A DNA stretch of 64,000 nucleotides from Mytilisepta virgata (Eukaryota > Mollusca > Bivalvia > Mytilida > Mytilidae). Made by a program: the position numbers and the translations under genes. Numbering within the stretch: position 1 is the stretch's first letter; the number at the start of each line of letters is the position of its first letter. The stretch covers positions 28,644,580-28,708,579 of the forward strand of contig CM051510.1 in assembly GCA_028015205.1 (NCBI GenBank), read 5' to 3'. Below are positions 20,801-31,128 of the stretch, in pieces. A model generated the notes under the pieces. That model saw nothing but the letters and a program-made list of their open reading frames with translations, was not told the DNA's origin and did no database searches.

Positions 20801-23561
20801 GCCTGTTATATATGTCACTTGATTTTAAAAAAGTTTCTTTTTGAAATAAATACTAGCCATTCTAGTGAAAGATCTTAATTTCTACTGCCTATATTTCATC
20901 AACAGTGCTAAATTTAAAATGTAATAGTCCAAGGGCAATAACTACGTGGTATCAGAAGGACATAAAAAAAATATACATGTATTTACATGTGTATATCAGC
21001 CATCACATATTTATGAGGCTTTTTGAAAAAAAAATATTTTGTTCGTTTTTTAGTCCAATGCAAACGGAGTTGTAAGAATGGTGGAACGTGTATCGCTCCG
21101 AACAAATGTAGATGTACGCCAGGATACAATGGGAAATGGTGCCATATTGGTAAGTTTTATTTTATTTCGTTCTGAATACAAATTTTGCGATTCAAATTCT
21201 GATTTACTAGTTGTAATAAGAATTCTTTGGCCAGTTTTCTTTTAAATGTCTTCGAGAAAGGGATGGTGAAAAACAGTCTGATAAAATTCCATTTTTTTTT
21301 TTTTTTTTTGTTTTGTTTTGTTTTGTTTTTTTTTTTTTTTTTTTTGTTGGACCAATTGTCGTTTAAGCGGGGTTCTTACTCAAGAATCCAAGCCTCTTCT
21401 TAATTTGATATTGTTTCAGACAAATTAAACATGCTTTTAACTTTATAATATCATTTGTATGTAAATGCCATCTGAACAAGCCTGTATTAAAGTGTGAAAT
21501 ATATTATTTGTATGTGCATGTTGATGTGACAAACATAGTTGAAATTGTGGTAAATGTGGTTAATATATTATTTATTTTAAGGTCGTTGTGAACAACCCTG
21601 TATGAATGGTGGTAAGTGTAGAAAGGACAAGTGTAGATGTCCAAAAGGATTCAGAGGGAAAAGATGTGAAATAAGGTAAATAAACGTAAAACTTTTCTCA
21701 AAGTCTTGGCCATACACGTAAATAGTCAATACACACCCATACTGGCATGGGAAGGATATGCGTAATCTTTCTAAATACCTTATTACACTTTAGTATTTTT
21801 TCTGTGGTTTGATTTTATTTTCATTTCTAAAATACCAGGTTTGATTTTAATATGTTTTTCGGTTATTTTTTTTTCAATAAAAAACAAAATGGATAACAGG
21901 AAATATCAAACATGTTTTTTCACACATTGTTTACATTGTTCATTTCGTTCAAAAATGTAGCTTATAATACAAATGTAGTACCCTTAATATGTAAAATAAA
22001 TTCTCCCATTGGTTATATTTTTGAATGCTTATTATTGCAGAATGTGTAAATACGAAAAGTATGAAATGCCTTACCAACAGACGTATAAAACATTGGTTCG
22101 TGAAGATTACACAACGGAATGCGGAAACTGGAGATGGAAGTCCTGTGTTAAAACGAGGTATGTTCAAATATGTATTACTATCGATTACGATTGATTTTGC
22201 GGTAATAATTTTTGTAGTTTAGTGAAAAATTATATACGGATTAGAAAAAGCGGAATTTCATGGTTTTGCATATTTATAGCAAGAACGAATTAATTAAATA
22301 TGCATTGATCGTAATATTAGTGATTCTGATGCACTCAATAAAACAAGGATAATCAATAATATAAGACATGTAATTAATGAGAAACCAGAGTGAATTATCT
22401 TTTCCTAACCAATGTAGGTAAGGGAGATAATTAATTTGTCTCCCTTTTAGCCTGAGGACAAAAGGGAGAGAATTTAATTATCTCCCTTTCCTACATTGGT
22501 TAGGAAAAGAAAACTCACTCTGGTTCCTCATTCATAAGATCTGATAGGAAATTGAAATTATTTGGGATGTGGGTTATTGAGAAAATTTTCTCCAGAGTAA
22601 TAGTACCATATATATAGCGCCTAAAGCAAGGAGTGGTGCACATGGATATTAAGTAGTCTTCAGATCTCATAATTTTGTAATAAGAAAACCATTAAAATGA
22701 TGGCATGTATCATAAGCTTACTGAATAAATAAAAAGTTTTGCAGAATTTCTCTCCCAACTATAATAAGTGCAATTAACGATTTCAAATAAATGACTTGGC
22801 TAATGGCTGTGCATCGTTAATGGAAAGCAGAGAGGAATGTAGTCCTATTTAGATATATAAATAGATTAGTTGGTTTTTTTTAGAATATAGTTTTTCACTC
22901 AAAACGTTTAAATAAAACAACTTTACTACTGAAAAATGGGTCGATTTCGCATGTGCCGTGCAAAGAATATACTTCATCTTTTGAAATACTTTGCGTACAA
23001 TATTTGGTCACTCACATGCAAAATGGAACTGGCAATAAAACTTCTTCAAAAGAAAGTCATAGCAATTTTTCCGACAGTTAATTAAAATCTGGTTCAGTAA
23101 ATATTTATCACCTATATCGTTTAAAATTCGGGTACCAGATAAAATGTTTACAATCGATGTTTCCATCCAGTAGTGCGACAAGAGTTAACTAAAGTTCTAG
23201 AAGTGGGGTTGTTCGAATGTATAGTGTATGGTTTCATCTCTAAAAGAATATAGAGTGTCTGGATAGATAGAGAGGGGAGTACTGAAAAAAACAGTTTTAC
23301 CCCCCGCTGTTAAGTGTTTGTACCAAGTCAGACTATTCTATTTATGTTTGTGTTTTGTGCTGTTGTAAGCTGTTGTTGGGGTGTATGCTATTGTTGGGGT
23401 TCTGCCTGTTGGGTGATGTTGATTGATTGATACGTCATTATTGGTATATTTTCTTTTATTTATTTTGTTGTTTATTAATCACTTTATATCTTACAATTTG
23501 CAGACTTAGATACGAGCTTGTCAACAAAACGATGTATCGTACATCTTACAGATGTGTGTAA
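8656..23561 (+). CDS. TSP1-TSPN-TSP1-EGFx8-EMI-like extracellular protein (5'-partial, 15 exons)
   Basis: Exons: 8656-8802, 9528-10033, 10310-10396, 11083-11191, 11864-12031, 13000-13095, 13362-13457, 15242-15334, 17304-17399, 18882-18977, 19201-19293, 21054-21149, 21582-21675, 22041-22157, 23504-23561. All introns are GT..AG, splice phases agree at every junction, and the chain reads open for 650 codons to TAA at 23559-23561. Domains (visible residues): TSP1 about 1-49, TSPN/LamG about 50-247, basic linker 248-283, TSP1 about 284-339, EGF-like repeats 340-592, EMI-like 593-650. These families are disulfide-rich modules of secreted or matrix proteins, so an extracellular adhesion or matrix role is inferred. 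No transmembrane segment is visible. No signal peptide or first exon was found, so the gene probably begins upstream of the window or in an exon I missed. WIF1-, MEGF- and thrombospondin-like proteins share single modules, but I know no protein with this full order. Confidence 0.85.
9528..10396 (+). CDS. Two exons: TSPN / laminin-G-like domain
   Basis: Exons 9528-10033 (506 nt, phase 1-0) and 10310-10396 (87 nt, phase 0-0) encode about 198 residues. The core reads [12 protein letters not shown]...[13 protein letters not shown], then [15 protein letters not shown] and ITLYYDC. The GKWH motif followed by a YxDC strand is typical of the N-terminal LamG/TSPN fold of thrombospondins, fibril-associated collagens and NELL proteins. 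A second cysteine lies in the small exon (QQQCNYQ), giving the expected disulfide pair. In known proteins TSPN is usually near the N-terminus; here a TSP1 repeat precedes it. Confidence 0.82.
11083..11191 (+). CDS. Exon: lysine/arginine-rich linker
   Basis: A 109-nt exon (phase 0-1) between the TSPN and second TSP1 exons. After a short acidic start ([16 protein letters not shown]) it becomes almost purely basic: [19 protein letters not shown]. The reading frame joins its neighbours without a break. The acceptor is weak (purine-rich before AG), so the exon is a little less sure than the others. Such basic stretches in secreted proteins often bind heparan sulfate or are furin-cleaved; both roles are inference here. 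Confidence 0.7.
11864..12031 (+). CDS. Exon: TSP type 1 repeat 2
   Basis: A phase 1-1 exon of 168 nt. The peptide starts [18 protein letters not shown] and continues SRSRYC...EECLPD...RLCYRDKC. The [16 protein letters not shown] motif and six cysteines define a canonical TSP1 repeat, better conserved than the first one. It sits directly before the EGF array. Confidence 0.93.
12415..12615 (+). repeat. Dispersed repeat containing a 66-bp-unit relative
   Basis: CAACAGAGAGTCAGAGTAGT...GGTACACACACTGAAC and TCCACCTTAACTATCCTGA, matching the sequence that flanks the minisatellite at 15720-15840. A single, unexpanded unit, outside the duplication. Confidence 0.65.
13000..13457 (+). CDS. Two exons: EGF-like repeats 1 and 2
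   Basis: Exons 13000-13095 and 13362-13457 are 96 nt each, phase 1-1, one EGF per exon. Repeat 1 reads [20 protein letters not shown]. Repeat 2 reads [22 protein letters not shown]. The pattern CxxxCxNGGxCxxxxxCxCxxG(F/Y)xGxxC gives six cysteines each. These two repeats are outside the duplicated unit, so they exist only once in the window. Confidence 0.9.
13793..13888. repeat. Short foldback, about 30-bp arms
   Basis: CGAAATAACCCCAAT..GCACAC pairs with GTGTGCACCACGTGATTGAGGTTATTTC. In the intron after EGF2, 200 bases left of the large foldback. Confidence 0.6.
14095..14490. repeat. Large foldback with 33-bp subrepeats
   Basis: The left arm (about 14095-14305) and right arm (about 14345-14490) are inverted copies that begin and end with matching text (GGGCCGTTCGG... 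and ...CGAACGGCCC). Each arm is a tandem array of a roughly 33-bp unit containing GTACCTCTAGGGTACGTGAA or its complement. Only the right arm recurs at 43500-43625, so the duplication boundary falls inside the element. Confidence 0.8.
14520..15015. repeat. Dispersed AT-rich repeat (also at 43650-44085; related at 31310-31600 and 10660-10765)
   Basis: Blocks such as GATTTCGCCCCTCCGATTTT and AAATCCGAAGAACTAAATAT recur in unit 2; weaker relatives (AAATCCAAAGAACTAAACAT) occur at 31570 and 59080. No coding content. Confidence 0.55.
15242..15334 (+). CDS. Exon: EGF-like repeat 3
   Basis: A 93-nt phase 1-1 exon. The peptide is [19 protein letters not shown] followed by PIGF...FC, with all six EGF cysteines present. 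This is the first gene exon inside the tandem duplication; its counterpart is 44356-44448, where the third cysteine is lost. Confidence 0.9.
15455..15772. repeat. 66-bp minisatellite, five units (unit 1)
   Basis: Units start at 15455, 15521, 15587, 15653 and 15719, each with GTCTGACTTGGTACAGACAC and GAACAGTGGTGGGGTTAAAC. A period of 66 (22 codons) keeps a minus-strand frame open by chance. It lies in the intron after EGF3. The unit is part of a dispersed repeat also seen at 12480-12610 and, inverted, near 23295 and 51995. Confidence 0.92.
16515..16770 (+). repeat. Dispersed repeat family A, copy 2 (unit 1 intron)
   Basis: Contains AACAATAATGCATACTAG and GACGCCACACTAAACTC as in 3055-3330. Also copied at 45505-45760 by the large duplication. 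Confidence 0.75.
17304..17399 (+). CDS. Exon: EGF-like repeat 4
   Basis: A 96-nt phase 1-1 exon. The peptide is [11 protein letters not shown], then CKCKRGFTG and DC: a complete six-cysteine EGF-like repeat. The counterpart at 46297-46391 has lost one base and is frameshifted. Confidence 0.9.
17971..18265 (-). mobile_element. 295-bp retroelement-like insertion (unit 1 only)
   Basis: Flanked by an 8-bp duplication ACAAAATA (17963-17970, 18266-18273). Unit 2 has a single ACAAAATA at the homologous site (about 46976) and no insertion. In minus orientation it matches sequence at 29510-29805 and 57265-57510, and its 3' end (TCTAATATTAGTATCTTTGG ATTGT) matches the end downstream of the reverse-transcriptase fragment near 58120-58150. 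Confidence 0.85.
18882..19293 (+). CDS. Two exons: EGF-like repeats 5 and 6
   Basis: Exons 18882-18977 (96 nt) and 19201-19293 (93 nt) are both phase 1-1. Repeat 5 reads [22 protein letters not shown]. Repeat 6 reads [21 protein letters not shown]; it has a shortened second loop (KHG where the others have xNGGx), which explains its length. The intron between them is only 223 bases. Confidence 0.9.
20400..20605. repeat. Foldback in the EGF6-EGF7 intron (copy in unit 2 at about 49100-49300)
   Basis: GATATTGCTTGATATTAATT...TTTAATTTGGACTTAATAAT pairs with ATTATTATATCCAAATTAAA...GATATCAAGTGATATC around CGCCAAAGGCTC. Present in both units, so it is older than the duplication. Confidence 0.6.
21054..21675 (+). 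CDS. Two exons: EGF-like repeats 7 and 8
   Basis: Exons 21054-21149 (96 nt, phase 1-1) and 21582-21675 (94 nt, phase 1-2). Repeat 7 reads [22 protein letters not shown]. Repeat 8 reads [22 protein letters not shown]. The phase change after repeat 8 marks the end of the shuffled EGF array and the start of the C-terminal module. Confidence 0.9.
22041..23561 (+). CDS. Two exons: C-terminal EMI-like module and stop
   Basis: Exons 22041-22157 (117 nt) and 23504-23561 (58 nt). The peptide carries [14 protein letters not shown], then [10 protein letters not shown], then TRLRYELV and MYRTSYRC just before the stop. The layout C..Y...Y...Y......C..W....C..TR..Y......YR..YRC resembles the EMI domain of MEGF10/Nimrod-type EGF proteins, where it normally lies at the N-terminus. 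The call rests on four cysteines and aromatic spacing read by eye, so it is tentative. Both exons survive open in the duplicate (50763-50879, 52201-52258). Confidence 0.6.
22379..22529. mobile_element. 151-bp foldback MITE (unit 1 only)
   Basis: Near-perfect arms of about 55 bases (both contain CTTTTCCTAACCAATGTAGG) around a short loop. Unit 2 has the uninterrupted site ATTAATTCAT near 51098. At most a 2-bp AT duplication is visible. It lies in the last intron. Confidence 0.82.
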
Positions 23562-26306
23562 GAGTGAAGCGTAATATTTGGTGCCATCATAAATGACCAG
23601 ACAGCACATGCCATGCAAGATGAAATTATTTAGTGACAGGGAAATATGAAAAGGATTTTAGAAATATACAAATGCTATTGAAAATAACATTTTGTGTTTA
23701 CAAACTGGCAAATGGAGCTATTTGTTATATTTCATGTATTTATTGATGAGACTGTAATTGTCATCGGAATGGGAGTGTTTTCTGTCATTATTTATAAGAA
23801 TGCAAATTTCTTGGAGATAAAGGTTGTAGATTTCAGGAAAACAATTGTTAAGACAGAGTATTATTGTTTACATAAGAAATGATACATTTTATGAAATTTG
23901 TGTAAGATTATTTAAATATGATTTTTTTTAATTGACAGACGAATTTGTAATAAGAATAAGATAAATTTATGTTTTTTACGCATTTGAACCGGTGCTCTTG
24001 GCCATCTTGGTTTTGCAATGAGGTGCGACAATTTCCTCTGTTAAGAAGGCCTCATTATTCCATTAGTCGACTTTTGTCACATATTTTCACAGATTTTGTG
24101 ACAAGAAATAATCTACAATGACTTTTTTCATATATTACTGGAGTATATTAAATATGATGTTGATATAGATATATTGCTTCATGGCAATTATTGGTTCTGT
24201 GAGTGTCAAATATTAAATAAGTAAGTGATGTATTCAGTTTGTCTCTGTGAACTTTGTTTATCTTTGTTTATCTTTATGAAATGTTAACGAAAACTCGCGT
24301 AAGCTTTTACTGAAGCTGTTTTATAAAGGAGTGTGGTTATTTTCCACTGTATTTGTTTTATTCATAATCATTGATTTTTTTAATCTTAAATCTTTTGCAA
24401 AGGTCCTGTATATAGGCAATTTGGGTCAGTTTGTATCACTTTTGGGAATATTGCCAAGATGGAAATTCAGAGCCAAAACCATTCTCTGTCATACGAAAGT
24501 TGATACATAAAGTCACTTACAGCAAAAAATTAGTTTTGGTTCTGCGTGTCCTTCACGTAGAAAAGCTGTCGTAAAGACGTTAATTTGGCAAATCTGTATT
24601 AAAACTGTCTCCCAAAGCGATATTCAGAGATGTGAAAGAATATTAGAAACTTATTTGTTAGTTTATTATTAGCAAATCTCTGGTGACCACACATATATAC
24701 ACATATATACTTAGGCTTTGGCCATAAAAATTTTGAAAGGCTTAAGGCGAATTTTTTTAATTGTCTTTGACGTAAAATAAATACAGGGGGAATGTCCCTA
24801 CTTCTTTTGTGACGATACACGCTTTTCTATAGCTGCTGGTTTTCTATATAAGACAAATTGCAACATATTTCAGCACATGATTTTCGCGGCATGTGTCCAC
24901 ATTTGTTTTAAAGCAAATGACAAGTACATGGTCCCAGATGACATTTTAAAAACATGTATTTGGAAGTATACAGTTATCTAAAAATAAATATGATAAACAT
25001 ATGCTGTCAATATGTTCGAGTTAAACAGATATGCATGAGAAGATATATTTAACATCCGAACTGAATATCAATTTTAGAAGTACTAATCGTGAATATTTGG
25101 CCAAATGATTAGAGAAAATTTCCAAATTTAAATATTTACGCTGTTAATCCTGTGCCAACAAATACATGTAGATAAACGGTTCAAGAAAACTTATGCATGA
25201 GAGTATGGAATGTGTTCTACCACTATCACATGTATGACGACATTTCTTAAATTGAACCTCATATATATATATATTTGTATATTTAATAATACATTAATTA
25301 TGAGACTATTTACAAATTTTGACATTTGTAAAAAATGCTTAAGTGAAAATACTCAAATCCCTAATACATTTGTAGATAATTCTTATTTTGTTATACATTT
25401 CAATAAAAAAAATTATTAGAATATTTATGGTTCCTTATTGTACCACAAATTGTTGATCAATTTACTTTTCTGCAGTTCATTCACAAAAATAAAAAAGGGC
25501 ATTAACTAATGTACCTTTTTAGCTATGGAACCGAAAGGTTAAAACCCGTTGTTGATGTGGACCATATGTGCTGACCATACATGGTCCACATATATACAAA
25601 CAAACACGAAAACAACAAAGGACCATGAGAACTACGAGTCCAAAACTAATACCTTCTGTGATTTTAATTCTAAGCAGTGAATATGCAAATTTTGAAAATT
25701 TCTTGATTAAAAACAATGTAGGAAGTTCAAAAATGAAATTTCAAAAAACGTCATCCAAAGAGGCCAAAATACAATTATGAAAACAACAGCGACTGAGACA
25801 AGTCTGACCCGGTAAAGGCTATAGTTCATGAGTACCAAAACTTCCACTTACCATCTGGCTTATTTACATATGTATATAAAGTCTTTACAATTTGAAATCG
25901 AACCAAGTGACAATTATTAATTAGAACACTAAAACGTGATACTAATAAATAAAAAATGAAGTGGTTGGAGATTATGTTCATGCTTACAGTAAAGCAATCT
26001 CAGCATACGGGTACTACATGGGAAGACCATTCCATATCTATAGTTTGATAATATTACGTCATCAAGTTTAATTGAAGTTGACTTTTTTGAAAGGTCAGTA
26101 TGAATTTAATATCTTTGTGAAATTTATAAAAAAAAAATTTCGAAATCACAAAAGGTTTTGTATCTGTAGTATTATTACGATATTTATATTTTGTAAAACG
26201 GTAACTGAGCAGAATATTTGTCCTATAGTATTATTACCTAATGTCTTTTATATTAGCATAGGCCAATATGGGTTACCGAGGACCTACAACTATGCCAATA
26301 TGAAAA

Positions 26307-26500
26307 GCATTAGGCAATGATACCTTTATTAATTAACAGATCTACGATTTTTTCATAGATGGGTAGGATAAATCAAGAGAGTTCCGAAATACACTCATAT
26401 TAGCATTAGGCAATGATACCTTTATTAATTAACAGATCTATGATTTTTTCATGGATGGTAGGATAAATCAAGAGATTTCCGAAATACACTCATATTGGCA
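26307..26500. repeat. 96-bp tandem duplication, present once in unit 2
   Basis: The GCATTAGGCAATGATACC start recurs at 26307 and 26403. The unit 2 site (about 56394-56490) has one copy, so this expansion or contraction followed the large duplication. Confidence 0.8.
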
Positions 26501-27104
26501 TTGGTCGTACCCAGTCCAATATGGCCCAAATCTCATATTGGCATAGCACGTGCCATATTGGCATAGTTTGCGCTTTTATTGTATTGGCAGTTTTTTACTT
26601 ATTGAGTTCAATATATCTAAGTTAATTAATAATTATTCATAAATTACAGTCTAACCTTGATAAGTCGAAGTTGAAGGGATTACAGATGAGTGTGCCAGGC
26701 ACGCGTAAACACACTGTTCAATAGGGTCAATCCAATATTTTGTAAAAAGGAACATGTGACCGTTATACAAACAAATATTATTTGTGTAATTAAAAAGTGA
26801 GTTAAAATGTGTCAAAAGGTTTTCTTACTAACGACATTCAACTTCCGAGTTTAGAACATGTCGAGGTAAATATGTTACAGGAAAGAATTATATCCGGCTG
26901 AAGACTCCTCTGAAAAGAAACATTTCGAAGTTGGACACATCCAGGTAAAATTACATTGTATTTTTATGGGGATCTCTAAATTATCCACGATTCCGAATCA
27001 AATGTACTCACTAGGTTCCAAATATAAAATTATTGAACCTGTGACAAAAGTGTGTCACTAATGTTTCTGGAATAAATTCGGGATAAAAATTCATGCTGTG
27101 GTAT

Positions 27105-27350
27105 ATAAACTCTATACGATGTTGCTAAATCCACGTCCCGAAATGACGTCCATGTAAACAAACTACGTATCTCTTGAGTTTTTTGTCGAAAATCATAGGA
27201 GAAACAGATTCTCCTTCAATTTACTCGTGAGTTATGGAAATTCTCCGCCGTCAATAGTTAAATTTTAGATCGCTTAAGGCTCTCGTGTTGAATATCGAAA
27301 ATTTAACTACGTCGGGTGGACTCGTGCCTGAAGGAGAATATATATTTATA
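27105..27350. mobile_element. Second member of the 8345 foldback family, in unit 1 only
   Basis: Shares the AATCATAGGAGAAACAGATT and CTCGTGAGTTATGGAA blocks with 8345-8620. The unit 2 alignment breaks at 57098, so this copy is missing there. Confidence 0.7.
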
Positions 27351-28984
27351 TATATATATATGCAGCTCTTGTTAAAACATTCAATTCGTAAAATTATTTG
27401 AAATTATCTTGTTTTACATGTGATACCAATGTAAATGTAAAAGATATTCATATATCGTCAAATTACGACTCGCAAGCTGTGATCAGGCCTGAAGATTTTT
27501 TAAGCCGAAACAGTGGCCCTTAATGTTGGAGAGACGCTTCAGATATTTAAATAACCACAAAGATAAAGCCAAGACCATGAATGAGATATTGTTTACAACC
27601 TACATCTGGTTATTTATTCAAAAACACTGAGAGATTTTTTTATGTTGGAAAAATAATTTACGCCAGAATATCATAGATTTTGTTGCAATAATTAATATTG
27701 ACAACTTCTTTTACGAAAGCAAGATCACTTATAATGAGAACAAATGCTTTAATTGTAGAATTAATTCAGGAGCTGAAATAAAAATGTAAGTACAAACTTT
27801 AATTTTAGGCAAGGTGTACATGATTTGGAAGTTCAAGGCAAATCATTGTGTTTTTAAGTGATGCATTGTTCATGGTAGTATATAGAAAGTTTTCAGGTAT
27901 GATTTGACGTTGAGCAATGAGGACCCGAACATGACGTCACAATAAGTGACCTTAACGGAAATGACGACATCGAAATTGATGTCATAGGCCGTAACATCAC
28001 CGCTAGTGAAAGTGTAGAAGTGATGTATTTTCTCGCATTTTTTGAAAAAGAAGTTGAAGAGAGCCTATCTTGTGCCGTTTTTTACCGGAACTGTAAGGGA
28101 TATAATATCGCTCCATTTCTGGATGAGTCGTAGACCTGCCTGTCACGAGTGAATTAAATCCCTTTTGTTGCGGTTTTCACTCTGGAGGTTTTTTTTATGT
28201 TTCGGGGAAGATAACCTTTTACAGTGTGGCTGGTCACCTTCAGGTCTAGGGTGGAGAGGGTACGCATGACCGTAAGTTTAGTTTTATTACTGGATTATTC
28301 CCCTTTTCCCGTGCTTTCCTTTTTTGGCGGTCTCTTGGTTTTCCATGTTAGTGGATTAGGGGTAGAGTTTTTCTTTAAGGTTTATAAGATCTGACCTATC
28401 ACCACTAGATCAAGGACCGAGAGTGTACTCATGACCGGAAGTCCATTGTCTGGATCGTATTAACTCCCTTTTCCCGCAATTTTCATTCTGAGCTGTATTT
28501 GGATTTTTCATGGTACATGTACTCACAATGGAATATTAAGGGTTTGAACTATCACTACTACTAGATCATATACGCATACACGTGACCCATAGCTCAAGCC
28601 TTTTGCCATCGCCTTGGTCTTTTGATATACGGGCTCTTCATCCATGTCTTGGTTCCAAAACACAAGTTCGAGGTAATGCTTGATCATTTTTTCTCTGTAG
28701 GATTCAAACACGTCTCTAAATCCTGACAAGCGTGCATTGTTGGCATCCATTCTGCCCTCGACTAGTTCGTTTGCTTTTATTCTCGTTAAAAGCTTTCAAT
28801 TTGCTGTTTGGGTTGTGACGTCATAGTAACGCGGATCACTTTTGTTTGTTTCATTAGGACGACACATTTCTTGCTGACTCGAAGACGATTATTGTTTATA
28901 TGATTTTCTCTGATCGTCTCGTTCAAATTTATGTTCTATCTGGTTTCCAAATACACCGATTTGTCCCCGCCCCCTTCTTTTGCC

Positions 28985-29295
28985 AAAAACAATCCTAGGG
29001 TTTATGCTCATACTGATCTTCGCTGGTCATTGCTACTCATGACGTTGCTCGTAATAATGGGCTCAAATTATTCTTCGCCGCTCATTCCTACGCTGACTGT
29101 GCCCATATTGCTCTTTACTGCTACGAATGCTACTCGTTATATCCTCATGTTGCTCTTCAGTGCTCATTGCTGCTCAGAATGCTGGTTTCACTGTATTCAT
29201 ATTTCACTTCGTTGCTCATTGCTGCTCATTACTTTTCAAATAAGCTTCTCTTACTGTGCTCATATTACTCTTCGCTAGTCATCACTGTTCAACAT
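28985..29295. repeat. Degenerate repeat built on TGCTCAT/TACTCTTCGCT words
   Basis: Imperfect copies of a 50-60 base phrase (GCTCATTGCTGCTCA, CATATTGCTCTTYGCTG). This periodicity keeps chance reading frames open. In unit 1 only. Confidence 0.5.
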
Positions 29296-29509
29296 GCTGC
29301 TCACGACAGTGTCCGAATCAATACTCTTAACGCTCATTGGTTTTAAATTTATTTTTTCCAATTTTTTGCTGCTGATGCTGATGCTGCTGGTGATGCTGAG
29401 AAAGCGAGGAATGTATTGTCTGATGTTTCTGTTTACTTTACACATAATAGCCTTTTATCCGCCATTAACTCTTACCCTAAATATTACTTTAACAATAAGT
29501 CTAGCTCTA

Positions 29510-29825
29510 TTATTCATTGATTTGTTACAGAAATTATCAGTATTCAGCAAAATTCAAAAATAATAGAAATACTAAGGGTTCGTTCTTTGTTTTGCACATG
29601 GTAGATCTCGTTAGCTGAAATTTGGCTTCCTATTTTGGTATTTTTGGTTATGGTACTTCTTGTTTAAAATAAGTTTGGTTTTTGGTCTTCCAACTGTTTC
29701 GGTTTTAATGTTGCTGATAAAAGGTCACTCCTTGAAATGCGTCGTATACAGCATAGTATAAATTTATTACTATATCTAATATTAGTATCTTTGGATTGTT
29801 ATTTTATTCTAAATTTTATCCATAG
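29510..29825 (+). repeat. Dispersed retroelement-tail sequence beside the telomere-like block, unit 1
   Basis: Matches the complement of the 295-bp insertion at 17971-18265 and the unit 2 text at 57265-57510 and 58105-58170. It runs directly into the degenerate CCCTAA array. Confidence 0.7.
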
Positions 29826-29829
29826 CCCT

Positions 29830-31080
29830 TGCTTAAACTTAACTCCAACCATAACCTGAACGAATCCTATCGGAAGCCCAAATCCCAAATCTATAACCAT
29901 TAAACCTAATCTAAACCCTAACCCGAACCCTAACCATAGTCCTCACCTTTACTCCTAACCTAATGTTAACACTAACCCTAACCCTAACCATAACCCTTGC
30001 CCTTACCGTAACCATAACGCTAACCCTAACCTTAAGCCTAACCCTAATCCTAACCCTAATGTTTACCCTAACCTGAACCTTAACACTAACCCTAACCCTA
30101 ACCCTAAAGTAACTCTAATCCTAATCCTAAATCTACCCCTATAGCCCTAAAGCCTAACTTTACACATAAAAGCCTTTTATCCGTCATTAACTCTTACTCT
30201 AAATATTACTTTAACCCTAACTCTAGCCCTAAACTTTAACCATAACCATTGCTTACAATTTACTCCAACCATAACGTGAACGACCCTATCCGAGGCCTCA
30301 ATCCCAAATCTAACCATTAAACCTAATCTTAACCCTAAGCCTAACCCTAACCCTAACCCTAACCATAATCAGAACTCTAACCCTAACCCTAACCCACCCT
30401 AACCCTAACCCTAACCCTAACCCCAACACTAGCCCTAACCCTAACCCTGAGCCTTATCCTAGCCCTAACCTTAACCCTAACCATAACCCTAACCTTAACC
30501 CTAACCCTAACCCTAACCCTAGCCCTAATCCTAACCATAACCCTAGCCCTAACCATAACCCTAGTCCTAACCCTAACCATAACCCTAACCATTACCCTAA
30601 CCATAACCCTAACCCTAACCCTACCCTAACCCTAACCCTAACCCTGAGCCTTACCCTAGCCGTAACATTAACCCTTACCATAACCCTAACCCTAACCTTA
30701 ACCTTAACCCTAACCCTAACCCTAACCCTAACCCTAACCCTAACCCTAACCCTAACCCACCCTAACCCTAACCCTAACCCTAACCCTAACCCCAACACTA
30801 GCCCTAACCCTAACCCTGACCCTTACCCTAGCCCTAACCTTAACCCTAACCATAACCATAACCCTAGCCCTAACCATAACGCTACCCTAATCATAACCCT
30901 AGCCCTAACACTAGCCCTAACCCTAAGCATAATCATAACTCTAACCCTAACCCAAACCCTAACCCTAGCCCCAACAGTAGCCCTAACCAAAACCCTAGCC
31001 CTAACACATACCATAACCCTAACACTAACCATATTCATAACCATAACCATAACCCTACCCCTAACCCTAACCCCAACCCC

Positions 31081-31113
<33 letters not shown>

Positions 31114-31128
31114 CACTAACCCTAACCC
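29830..31128. repeat. Interstitial telomere-like array (CCCTAA variants), unit 1, about 1.3 kb
   Basis: Degenerate CCCTAA hexamers (TTAGGG on the minus strand) with many CCATAA, CCTTAA and GCCCTAA variants. A higher-order block starting AACCCACCCT recurs at 30391 and 30754. A non-telomeric segment (30165-30310) inside the array repeats its left flank (29450-29900). Open frames here (VRVRV-type) are artefacts of the repeat. Confidence 0.92.

Larger units (their letters stand above)
23562..29509. other. 3' flank of the EGF gene: no second gene supported
   Basis: AT-rich and mostly present also in unit 2 (to about 27100). It holds the repeats listed separately. A minus-strand frame 28523-28750 starts MDANNARLSGFRDVFESYRE, is less repetitive than its surroundings and is absent from unit 2. 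I do not recognise it; it could be a lone exon or chance. Confidence 0.5.

Noticed and set aside
22009..22194. Short protein [17 protein letters not shown]... (also 50731-50916)
   Set aside because: This is the EMI-like exon read through its upstream intron; the acceptor at 22040 and donor at 22158 define the real coding part.
23694..23882. 62-residue frame conserved in both units (also 52392-52592)
   Set aside because: Conservation follows from recent duplication of the DNA; the frame lies just after the gene's stop codon, probably in the 3' UTR, and shows no domain.
30389..31116. Minus-strand frames rich in VRVRVRV / GLGLGLG
   Set aside because: They are direct readings of the degenerate CCCTAA array; a 6-base repeat keeps frames open without coding meaning.
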